Origin: Gammaproteobacteria bacterium
GTDB lineage: Bacteria; Pseudomonadota; Gammaproteobacteria; Porifericomitales; Porifericomitaceae
Reading direction: 5' to 3'
Assembly: GCA_028817255.1 (NCBI GenBank)
Contig: JAPPQA010000183.1
Span: forward strand, 1 to 13,104
Length of the DNA: 13,104 nt
The notes under the pieces are model-generated. The model was not told the DNA's origin, ran no database searches, and worked only from the letters and a program-made list of their open reading frames with translations. The translations under genes and the position numbers were made by a program. Below, piece by piece: positions 7,843 through 13,104 of this stretch. Position 1 is the stretch's first letter; each line of letters starts with the position of its first letter.

Positions 7843-8255
7843 GCGCCGTGTCCGCTACCGGGGGTTGCCTGTGCGGCGCTGTACGTTACCGGGCGCCGCG
7901 GGCATCCCTGCAAGGCATCGTTATTTGCCACTGTGGCCAGTGCCGGCGCTTTCACGGCCACTGTGGCGCCTACGCTTCCGTCCCCCGCGACTGCCTGGAA
8001 TTTGACCGACAGGAGCAGCTGCGTTGGTACCGCTCTTCCGCCCGCGCCCGTCGCGGCTTCTGCGCGCAATGCGGCGCCAGCCTGTTCTGGGATCCGAACG
8101 GCAGCGACCGCATCGCGGTAGCCGCCGGCAGCCTGGACGATGCCGGCGAGCTGCGCGTCACGTGCCATATCTATACTGCGGATGCCGGCGGCTACTACGA
8201 GATCGCCCCCGGCCTGCCGCAACACCGACAGGGGTTGCCCCGGCAATCCTCCTGA
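7839..8255 (+). CDS. GFA/CENP-V family zinc protein (glutathione-dependent formaldehyde-activating-like)
   Basis: The protein has 138 residues from the GTG at 7839, which overlaps the preceding stop by 4 bases. It has the full GFA pattern: GGCLCGAVRY (8-17), CHCGQCRRFH (30-39) and FCAQCGASLFW (74-84). These supply the zinc-binding cysteines (C10, C12, C30, C32, C35, C75, C78). The late YYEIAPGLPQH is also typical. Family members were proposed to condense formaldehyde with glutathione. As I recall, catalysis by the Paracoccus enzyme was later questioned in favour of glutathione binding. In this operon the location is suggestive, because oxidation of an N-methyl group by the upstream FAD enzyme would release formaldehyde. 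GFA proteins are a broad family, so the link to formaldehyde is inference. Confidence 0.85.
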   Translation: MSAVSATGGCLCGAVRYRAPRASLQGIVICHCGQCRRFHGHCGAYASVPRDCLEFDRQEQLRWYRSSARARRGFCAQCGASLFWDPNGSDRIAVAAGSLDDAGELRVTCHIYTADAGGYYEIAPGLPQHRQGLPRQSS

Positions 8256-8318
8256 TGCGCCCGCGGCAGCGCCCCGGGCGAGGGCGAGCGCCACAGGCAC
8301 CGGGCACTCTGCGAAAAT

Positions 8319-8347
8319 TTGCCAATCTGCAAGCCGGAGGTTATAAT
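8319..8347 (+). promoter_or_regulatory. Strong sigma70-type promoter of the Amt operon
   Basis: TTGCCA (8319-8324) and a perfect TATAAT (8342-8347) are separated by 17 bases. The start site would be near 8354, leaving a leader of about 120 bases. A second weaker TATAAG (8412-8417) has no matching -35. Just before the gene, AATTC/GAATT form a small stem around TGA (8448-8460), next to the GGGGGAG ribosome binding site (8462-8468). The upstream GFA gene ends at 8255 without an evident terminator. Confidence 0.65.
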
Positions 8348-8477
8348 TGCGATCAGTCTTTGATTTGGGTTGGGCCTGTCAGAATGTATTCTGCGGTTAT
8401 CGGGTTGGGCGTATAAGTTTTTCGTGCTGTAGTTCGCATAGAGCCTAAATTCTGAGAATTAGGGGGAGAGAAAAGCC

Positions 8478-9881
8478 ATGACCGAAGAACTCGCTTCTTT
8501 GACAGTTATCTTCACCGAATTTTACTACTGGGTAACAGTAGTGTTCATGTTCTTGATCCATGTCGGCTTCTGCATGTACGAAGTGGGCGCCTCCAGGTAC
8601 CGCAACCACATGCACACCCTGCTCAAGAACACCATGCTGATCCCGTTGGTCACCCTGACCTTTTTCTTGTTTGGCTGGTGGATTTACTTTGCCTTCCCGA
8701 ATGGCCCGGGCATTACCGGGGGCTTGGTCGAGGCGCCTTGGGCGTTGGCCTGGAGCGAGTTGATGGGCCCGCACATGGGCGGGACGCCCTCCGGCGAAAT
8801 GGTATCCGCCGCCGATACCGCTTTCTGGGCGCGCATCAACGGCGTGTTTTGGGCGGCATTCCTGCTGTTCTCCTGGACCGCCGCCTCGATCGTGTCCGGT
8901 TCGGTCATTGAGCGCATACGGCCCGGCGCCTTCTGGATCCTGGCCGTGCTGATCGGCTCGGTAGCCTGGATCATAGACGCCGCCTGGGGCTGGCATCCGG
9001 ATGGCTGGATGGTGCAGAAACTCGGCTACCACGACGCCTATGCCTCTGGCGTCATCCACGCCATCGCGGGCGGCTTCGCCCTGGGCATTCTGGTGGTCCT
9101 CGGGCCGCGCATCGGCAAATTCCGCGCCGACGGCACGCCGCGGGAAATCGTGCCGCATAACCCGTGGCTGGTGACGCTCGGGCTGTTCCTGATCTATACT
9201 GGCTTCTGGGGCTTCTACGCCGCCTGCAACGTGCCGATCATAGACGTGGACGCGGACGAGGCGCGGGTCTTTTTCTCGGCCACCAATATCTACCTGGGGC
9301 CAACGACGCTCTCCGGCATCACCTTCAATTTCCTGATGTCGCTGACGGGCGGCCTGATGGCGGGGTATCTCATCTCGAAGGGCGACCCCTTCTGGACCTA
9401 CTCCTCGGGTCTCGCCGGCATTATCGCCGCCTCCGCGGGCAACGACCTCTACCACCCGATTCAGGCAATGCTGGTCGGCGCCGTAGGCGTGGTGTGCATG
9501 TACAAGATGCACTACTGGATGGAACGCAAGTTCAAGATTGACGACGCGGTAGGCGCCGTCGCGGTGCACGGCTACGCGGGCTTCGTGGGGCTGGTGATTG
9601 CGGGCTTTATGCTCTGGGGCTACCCCTCGTCACCCAACACCGATTACGCGACGGTGAGCCCAATCGGGCAGTTCATAGGCGCAATCATCATGTTCGGAGT
9701 GCTCGGATTCCTCCCGGCCTTCATCGTCGCGAAGATCCTCAGCAGCATGGATCTGTTGCGCATCCCGCGCGCGGTGGAGATCGCCGGCCTGGACGTACGC
9801 TACGACGCGCAGCGCGAAGAGGCTGTCAGGGACGTCAACAAGGCCATGTTGGAAGAGGCCCAGTCCAAGGGCATCGTGTAA
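8478..9881 (+). CDS. amt: Divergent Amt-family ammonium/methylammonium transporter
   Basis: This 467-residue polytopic inner-membrane protein of the Amt/Mep/Rh family has about eleven hydrophobic segments and a soluble C-terminus. Key pore residues are present by eye alignment to AmtB: the D186-H194 pair in DAYASGVIH (AmtB Asp160/His168), the second pore His H364 in VAVHGYAG (His318), and gate phenylalanines F124 and F246. Several others differ. The AmtB stretch WFGFNAGS is replaced by FWGFYAACN (243-251), so the Asn216 position is Tyr and Ser219 is Cys. The signature before the first pore His is also unusual. The C-terminus keeps an EIAGLD block, the region used for GlnK control in AmtB, but no glnK lies nearby. 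A strong GGGGGAG lies 9 bases before the ATG. Placement near a GmaS-like gene suggests amine import. Confidence 0.88.
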   Translation: MTEELASLTVIFTEFYYWVTVVFMFLIHVGFCMYEVGASRYRNHMHTLLKNTMLIPLVTLTFFLFGWWIYFAFPNGPGITGGLVEAPWALAWSELMGPHMGGTPSGEMVSAADTAFWARINGVFWAAFLLFSWTAASIVSGSVIERIRPGAFWILAVLIGSVAWIIDAAWGWHPDGWMVQKLGYHDAYASGVIHAIAGGFALGILVVLGPRIGKFRADGTPREIVPHNPWLVTLGLFLIYTGFWGFYAACNVPIIDVDADEARVFFSATNIYLGPTTLSGITFNFLMSLTGGLMAGYLISKGDPFWTYSSGLAGIIAASAGNDLYHPIQAMLVGAVGVVCMYKMHYWMERKFKIDDAVGAVAVHGYAGFVGLVIAGFMLWGYPSSPNTDYATVSPIGQFIGAIIMFGVLGFLPAFIVAKILSSMDLLRIPRAVEIAGLDVRYDAQREEAVRDVNKAMLEEAQSKGIV

Positions 9882-9907
9882 AGTTCGCCTAGCGGAGGAG
9901 CAAAATC

Positions 9908-10141
9908 ATGACTATCCCACAAGCAAGCACGGGCGCGTTCGAGAACTGGGCCGGGGACATCGCCGAGATCGGCGCGATCTACCCCTTCGCCGGTTCCGAG
10001 GTGTTCTGGTTCATACTCGCGCTGGTCTTCTGGCTCGGCTGGCATGCGCTCCAGTTGGGAATGGAGGCGCGCGAATGGCAGGAAGACACCGAGCGCTACA
10101 TGAAAGACAAAGAAATGGTCCGCAAGCTGATCGAGTCTTAG
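9908..10141 (+). CDS. 77-residue single-span membrane protein following amt
   Basis: The gene has an excellent ribosome binding site (GGAGGAG, 9894-9900, 7 bases before ATG) and starts 26 bases after the amt stop, so it is probably real and co-expressed. The protein has an N-terminal soluble part of about 28 residues. One transmembrane helix follows at about 32-51 (SEVFWFILALVFWLGWHALQ). A charged helical tail runs EAREWQEDTERYMKDKEMVRKLIES. No signal peptide cleavage site is apparent. I do not recognise the family. Its size, single span and position suggest an accessory or regulatory subunit of the transporter, by analogy with small proteins that accompany other membrane transporters. That role is inference. 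Confidence 0.8.
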   Translation: MTIPQASTGAFENWAGDIAEIGAIYPFAGSEVFWFILALVFWLGWHALQLGMEAREWQEDTERYMKDKEMVRKLIES

Positions 10142-10182
10142 CGGCGGACGGAGGAACGCAAGAGTTTGGCAGGGCACCGGTT

Positions 10183-10231
10183 CCCCGGGCGGATTTCCCC
10201 TCCGGGGCGCGTAGCGGGAGGCAGAAGCCTC
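10183..10231 (+). promoter_or_regulatory. Two hairpins before the hypothetical gene, one covering its ribosome binding site
   Basis: CCCCGG (10183-10188) pairs with CCGGGG (10202-10207). GAGGC (10218-10222) pairs with GCCTC (10227-10231) around an AGAA loop. The second stem overlaps the GGGAGG at 10216-10221, which is the best ribosome binding site for a GTG start at 10236. Translation of that gene may therefore be restrained by RNA structure. No T-run follows either stem. Confidence 0.35.
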
Positions 10232-10235
10232 GGGA

Positions 10236-10844
10236 GTGATCCAGCGCTGGTTGCAAGGCATGCCGACGCGGCCCGTGCTCTATATCGCGCCTCTGGCGGC
10301 GGTTGCGGTACTGGCCTTGTACTACTACGGACGTTACCGTGACTGTCATTTCCAGGCTTCGTTGCGGCAGGACATCTACCGCTTGGCCGCGGCCCGCCGG
10401 GATGGCGTGATGAACTTGGCCGAAGCCGTTCCCTTCTCATGGGACCGGGCAATCGTGAGCCGGGCAGGGCGCGAGGCGCCAGATTGTCCTTTGGGTTGGG
10501 ATTGGCCGCGAGGGCGCAGGGCGGAACTGGCCGCCGCGCAACGGCTGAGCGCAATCGTTTATCTGTACCGGGGCCGGGCCGCCGGCTACGTAGAATTGGA
10601 CCGGGCCGTGCTGGACTTCGACAGGGACGGGGAGTACGCCCCGCGCGAGGCATTGTTCCGGACGCGGCAGTCCGGGAGCGGGCTCCTGCTGTCGCCCGCC
10701 CGCGCAGCCGGGGCAGGCGAGGGCGATGACCCAGGCGGCGACCGAAACCAGCTTTCGGCGCCGGCGCCGGGAGACGCCGGGGCGCCGCCAGGCGCGGAAT
10801 TTCCCGAAACGCGATCTTCCGAGGACAAGGATTTGCATCCGTGA
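10236..10844 (+). CDS. Membrane-anchored hypothetical protein, third gene of the Amt operon
   Basis: The reading frame gives 202 residues from GTG 10236; ATG 10260 is an alternative start that would remove eight residues. One N-terminal transmembrane helix (about 14-32, VLYIAPLAAVAVLALYYYG) would leave the rest outside the inner membrane. The middle part contains AEAVPFSWDRAIVS and, after a loop, AIVYLYRGRAAGYVELDRAVLDFD. This layout recalls a group of uncharacterised anchored proteins with an FxWDxxxxF motif followed by a two-strand segment, but I cannot name a family. The last 55 residues are rich in Gly, Pro and Ala and look disordered. A long antisense frame covers the same DNA but encodes only low-complexity Arg/Pro sequence. 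Function is unknown. A terminator follows. Confidence 0.6.
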   Translation: MIQRWLQGMPTRPVLYIAPLAAVAVLALYYYGRYRDCHFQASLRQDIYRLAAARRDGVMNLAEAVPFSWDRAIVSRAGREAPDCPLGWDWPRGRRAELAAAQRLSAIVYLYRGRAAGYVELDRAVLDFDRDGEYAPREALFRTRQSGSGLLLSPARAAGAGEGDDPGGDRNQLSAPAPGDAGAPPGAEFPETRSSEDKDLHP

Positions 10845-10872
10845 GGGGGAAGCGGATAGAGAGTAGAAAGGG

Positions 10873-10901
10873 GCCGCCCATGCGGGGGCTTCCGGTTTTT
10901 T
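10873..10901 (+). terminator. Intrinsic terminator of the Amt operon
   Basis: GCC-CCC (10873-10879 with one bulged G) pairs with GGGGGC (10884-10889) around an ATGC loop. A TTTTTT run follows at 10896-10901, and further T-rich sequence reaches 10919. The site lies 29 bases after the preceding stop and upstream of the porin gene, so it plausibly separates the two transcripts. The stem is short and bulged and the T-run begins six bases after it, so efficiency is uncertain. Confidence 0.6.
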
Positions 10902-10941
10902 CTGTTTTGGTCTTTTTTTCGCGCAATGGAGGTTACTTACC

Positions 10942-11736
10942 ATGAAAAGCCACGAAAAACGCATTCGGGCCGTCCTGCTGGGAGGCCTGCTGACGGCGCT
11001 GGGTGGCCATGCCCCGGCCGTACTCGCCCAAACGCCACTGGATGCGGAGAACTTCAGCGGCACGGTCACCATGACCACCGACTATGTCTTCCGGGGGATC
11101 TCCTTCTCCTCGCAGAACCCGGCCATACAGGGCAGCGCGGACTGGGCCTACGGAAACTGGTTCGCCGGCATCTGGGGTACCAGTCTCGATCACGCTGGGG
11201 TTCAGTTGACCTCGGAGTATGACTTCTATTTCGGCTTTGCTAGCAGCAACGCCGCTTTCGACTGGTACGTACAGCCGATCTACTACCACTATCCGAATGC
11301 CGACGAAGAGTCATTTGGCGGAGACCCGGATATGTTCGAGGTCTGGGTGAACGCTTCCCGGTCCATTGCGGAAGTGCCCGGGGCGCCTACCGTGGACCTC
11401 CTCTACGGCTATACGCCGGACTACTTTTTCGAGGCGGGCTCTGGCCACTATATCCGCGGCGGCGTGGCCTTCGATCTCGGCGGCGGCATAGGCGTGGACT
11501 TCGGCTGGGGATATCAGACCGTAGAGGGGGAAAACGATGTGCTATGGCCTGGCGTGAACGATCCGAATTACTCTCACTGGGATGTAGGGATCACCGGCGC
11601 CATCGTGGGCTTCGATCTGGACCTGCGCTACCACGACACGAACCAAGAAACCGGCGACGATTTCATCGTTCGCGAGTTCACAACAGAAGCAAACACGGAA
11701 TCCCGCGTCGTCTTCACCATCTCGCGCAGCTTCTAA
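10942..11736 (+). CDS. TorF-family putative outer-membrane porin
   Basis: This 264-residue protein starts with a classical signal peptide: positive MKSHEKR, hydrophobic VLLGGLLTALGG, and likely cleavage after AVLA near residue 29. The mature part matches the TorF / gcw_chp family, with GTVTMTTDYVFRGISFS followed by NPAIQGSADWAY and NWFAGIWGTS. Alternating aromatic beta-strand sequence runs to a terminal Phe, as expected for outer-membrane insertion. The ribosome binding site GGAGG (10928-10932) lies 9 bases before the ATG. Genes of this family often neighbour glnK-amtB in proteobacteria, as I recall, so location beside amt supports a role in passage of small nitrogen compounds. Direct evidence of pore function is limited. 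It follows a terminator, so it probably has its own promoter, which I could not identify. Confidence 0.85.
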   Translation: MKSHEKRIRAVLLGGLLTALGGHAPAVLAQTPLDAENFSGTVTMTTDYVFRGISFSSQNPAIQGSADWAYGNWFAGIWGTSLDHAGVQLTSEYDFYFGFASSNAAFDWYVQPIYYHYPNADEESFGGDPDMFEVWVNASRSIAEVPGAPTVDLLYGYTPDYFFEAGSGHYIRGGVAFDLGGGIGVDFGWGYQTVEGENDVLWPGVNDPNYSHWDVGITGAIVGFDLDLRYHDTNQETGDDFIVREFTTEANTESRVVFTISRSF

Positions 11737-11749
11737 GTAGAGGCGAGGG

Positions 11750-11774
11750 GGGGCGGGGGAGCAATCCCCGTCCC
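11750..11774 (+). other. Very stable GC hairpin after the porin gene
   Basis: GGGGCGGGG (11750-11758) pairs with CCCCGTCCC (11766-11774) over nine positions, including one G-U pair, with a seven-base loop. It begins 14 bases after the porin stop. There is no T-run, so it is not a standard intrinsic terminator. It may stabilise the 3' end of the porin mRNA or assist Rho-dependent termination. Confidence 0.45.
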
Positions 11775-11860
11775 GCACCGGAGGATGCGAGGCTGTTGTT
11801 TGCGGCGGCGCCGGAACGCGGCAGGGAGTTGTTGACCGGTACCGGAGAGGCCCGCCGACA

Positions 11861-12652
11861 ATGGCCGCGCTACTATTCGATATAGACGGCGTTCTCTACC
11901 AGGAGAACGCGGCGCTTCCCGGCGCATCGGAAGCCCTTGCCTGGTGCGCGGGGCGGGGCATCCCGCACCTGTTCCTCACCAACACCACCTCCCGGCCTAG
12001 ACGGCAAATCCGGGAAAGGCTGGCCGGCCTCGGCATGGAGGTGAAGTTACAAGACTTGCTGACGCCGCCGGTCGCCGCCGCCAACTGGTTGCGGCAGAAC
12101 CTGGGAGAGGCCGCCGTGGCGCTGTTCGTGCCCAGGGATACGCGGGAGGAATTCGCCGAATTCCCGTTGCACGAGGACGACCCGCGGCGCCGGGTGGGGG
12201 CCGTGGTCGTAGGCGACCTGGCCCAGGACTGGGATTTCCGTACGCTGAACCGCGCCTTCCGACTGCTGACGAGGCAGCAGGGGACGGTCCTGGCGGCGCT
12301 GGGCATGACGCGCTATTGGCAGGGGCAGGACGGCCTGCAGTTGGATACGGGGCCCTTTGTTGTTGCGCTGCAATATGCCAGCGGCATTGCGCCGCGAGTC
12401 TTCGGCAAGCCGGAGGCCGGCTTTTTCCGGGAGGCGCTGGCCACCCTCGGCCAGCCGGCAGCAGAGAGCTTCATCGTCGGCGACGACATCCGTTCCGACA
12501 TAGGCGGCGGCCAGGAGGCGGGTTTGCGCGGCATCCTGGTCCGTACCGGCAAGTTCCGGCCGCAGGACCTGGAACTGCCGATCAAGCCTTATGCCGTGCT
12601 CGATTCGGTGGCAGATCTTCCCGCTTGGTGGCAGGCGCGCGTTTCCTCCTGA
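11861..12652 (+). CDS. HAD-IIA family phosphatase, LHPP-like
   Basis: This 263-residue HAD-superfamily hydrolase shows motif I as FDIDGVLY (catalytic D7 and D9), motif II as TNTTSRPR (about 40-47), the motif III lysine in GKPEAGFF, and motif IV as VGDDIRSDIGGG. The C2-type cap between motifs II and III and the closing VRTGKFRPQD place it in subclass IIA. It is close to the LHPP-like group (phospholysine/phosphohistidine/pyrophosphate phosphatases). Cytoplasmic; the substrate is unknown. GGAGAGG lies 10 bases before the ATG. It may be read from the porin promoter across a 124-base gap containing a strong hairpin. No functional link to the amine genes is evident, and it looks like ordinary chromosomal content. 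Confidence 0.85.
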   Translation: MAALLFDIDGVLYQENAALPGASEALAWCAGRGIPHLFLTNTTSRPRRQIRERLAGLGMEVKLQDLLTPPVAAANWLRQNLGEAAVALFVPRDTREEFAEFPLHEDDPRRRVGAVVVGDLAQDWDFRTLNRAFRLLTRQQGTVLAALGMTRYWQGQDGLQLDTGPFVVALQYASGIAPRVFGKPEAGFFREALATLGQPAAESFIVGDDIRSDIGGGQEAGLRGILVRTGKFRPQDLELPIKPYAVLDSVADLPAWWQARVSS

Positions 12653-12679
12653 ACGCAAACGACACGTAATCGAAGGGAA

Positions 12680-12703
12680 GAAAAAAAGGAGCGCGAAGCG
12701 CGC
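12680..12703 (-). terminator. Minus-strand intrinsic terminator
   Basis: Read on the minus strand, GCGCG-CTT-CGCGC is followed after TCC by seven T residues (the A-run at 12681-12687 on the plus strand). This is a good terminator for transcripts arriving from the right, although no minus-strand gene is visible in the window. In the plus direction the stem is followed only by TTT, so it could stop the HAD transcript only weakly. Confidence 0.5.
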
Positions 12704-12717
12704 GCTTTATACGCTGG

Positions 12718-12912
12718 ATTCCCGCCTGCCAGGCCGTGTAAAAACTCCGAAAATCCAGAGCCGCACGAAAAAATTTCCCACTGGCATGGCAAATATCCGC
12801 CAAAAACCGCACGAAATTCCCACTCAGCCCCTGGTTTCATACGATTTCGATTCCTATTTTCCCACTTTGCAAAAAGCACGAATGGTTTTTACACAGACTG
12901 CCGCGCGGGAAT
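12718..12912. mobile_element. MITE-like segment with 28-bp imperfect terminal inverted repeats
   Basis: The left end ATTCCCGC...GTGTAAAAAC (12718-12745) is matched in inverted orientation by GTTTTTACAC...GCGGGAAT (12885-12912). The outer 8 and inner 10 bases are perfect, and 23 of 28 match in total. The 195-bp interior is much more A/T-rich than its surroundings and holds no gene. Inside, TTCCCACT recurs with ends at 12782, 12824 and 12866, exactly 42 bases apart, and the first two units also share CCGCACGAAA. No clear target-site duplication is visible. It could be a non-autonomous mobile element or a structured regulatory repeat. Confidence 0.45.
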
Positions 12913-12922
12913 AGCGGATACG

Positions 12923-13104
12923 CATCACTCCCCCCTTTACACCTTGAGGGGGAGTCGGCAAGACGAGGGCGCAAGCCCGAAGTCGCGCCGGTCCCGAAGT
13001 CGCGCCGGTGGGGGGAGCGTCGAAAGCGCCTGCTACGCCCACCGCCCAGGAGAACCGCAAGGGCCGCCTACCCCCCACCGCGGCAGCCGGCGCCTGGCGG
13101 CTTG
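12923..13104. repeat. Composite inverted-repeat element, right copy (cut by window end)
   Basis: It has the same order as the left copy: CATCACTCC, GAGGGGGAGTCGGCAAGACG, CGAAGTCGCGCCGGT and GGGGGG, a centre of about 50 bases, then CCCCCCACCGCGGCAGCC and GCCTGGCGGCTTG, where the window stops. The closing arm expected from the left copy would lie just beyond the edge. The left arm carries a 17-bp tandem duplication (12976-12992 and 12993-13009). The centre (about 13017-13069) is unrelated to the centre of the left copy. No gene is present. Confidence 0.7.

Noticed and set aside
10138..10926. Minus-strand 262-residue frame opposite the anchored hypothetical gene
   Set aside because: The product is low-complexity Arg/Pro sequence. 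The plus frame has a membrane helix and operon context instead.
12741..12866. Possible CRISPR array from the 42-base periodicity
   Set aside because: Only three degenerate units with an 8-base common core are present, with no repeat/spacer structure and no cas gene.

Overview
The window looks like chromosomal DNA of a GC-rich proteobacterium, most likely an uncultured gammaproteobacterium. Three things suggest this: the TorF-type porin, the LHPP-like HAD phosphatase, and the dispersed GC-rich inverted repeats typical of such genomes. This placement is by eye and only moderately secure. All convincing genes are on the + strand. The long minus-strand frames are antisense shadows of high-GC genes.

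Layout. (1) 1-539: no gene. It holds a partial repeat arm (79-119), a composite inverted repeat (131-325), then a good sigma70-like promoter (415-443) and a leader with a small hairpin. (2) 540-5528: a tightly packed five-gene operon. It encodes three subunits of an N-methylglutamate-synthase / GlxBCD-type glutamate synthase (class II amidotransferase, GXGXG subunit, FMN/Fe-S subunit), an unrecognised 136-residue protein, and a SoxB-like FAD amine oxidoreductase. (3) 5729-8255: a type III glutamine synthetase / gamma-glutamylmethylamide synthetase homologue, joined by 4-base GTGA overlaps to a conserved hypothetical protein and a GFA-family zinc protein. (4) 8319-10844: a strong promoter, a divergent Amt transporter, a 77-residue single-span membrane protein and a membrane-anchored hypothetical protein, closed by a terminator. 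(5) 10942-12652: a TorF-family outer-membrane protein and an HAD-IIA phosphatase. (6) 12653-13104: no gene. It holds a minus-strand terminator, a MITE-like segment with 28-bp imperfect terminal inverted repeats and an internal 42-bp periodicity, and a second copy of the composite repeat cut off by the window end.

Reading of the system (inference). The content fits uptake and assimilation of methylamine or another small amine. The porin and Amt would bring in the amine, and the GlnT/GmaS-like ligase would attach it to glutamate. The MgsABC-like enzyme would move it to 2-oxoglutarate, giving an N-alkylglutamate. The FAD enzyme would oxidise that to glutamate plus an aldehyde (formaldehyde if the substrate is methylamine), and the GFA-like protein could handle formaldehyde with glutathione. 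It departs from the described N-methylglutamate pathway in several ways: a lone SoxB-like subunit instead of a four-subunit dehydrogenase, an added 136-residue protein, an altered GS active site, an Amt with altered pore residues and a small membrane partner, and no GlnK. The substrate cannot be fixed from sequence alone; ordinary ammonia/glutamine metabolism remains possible.
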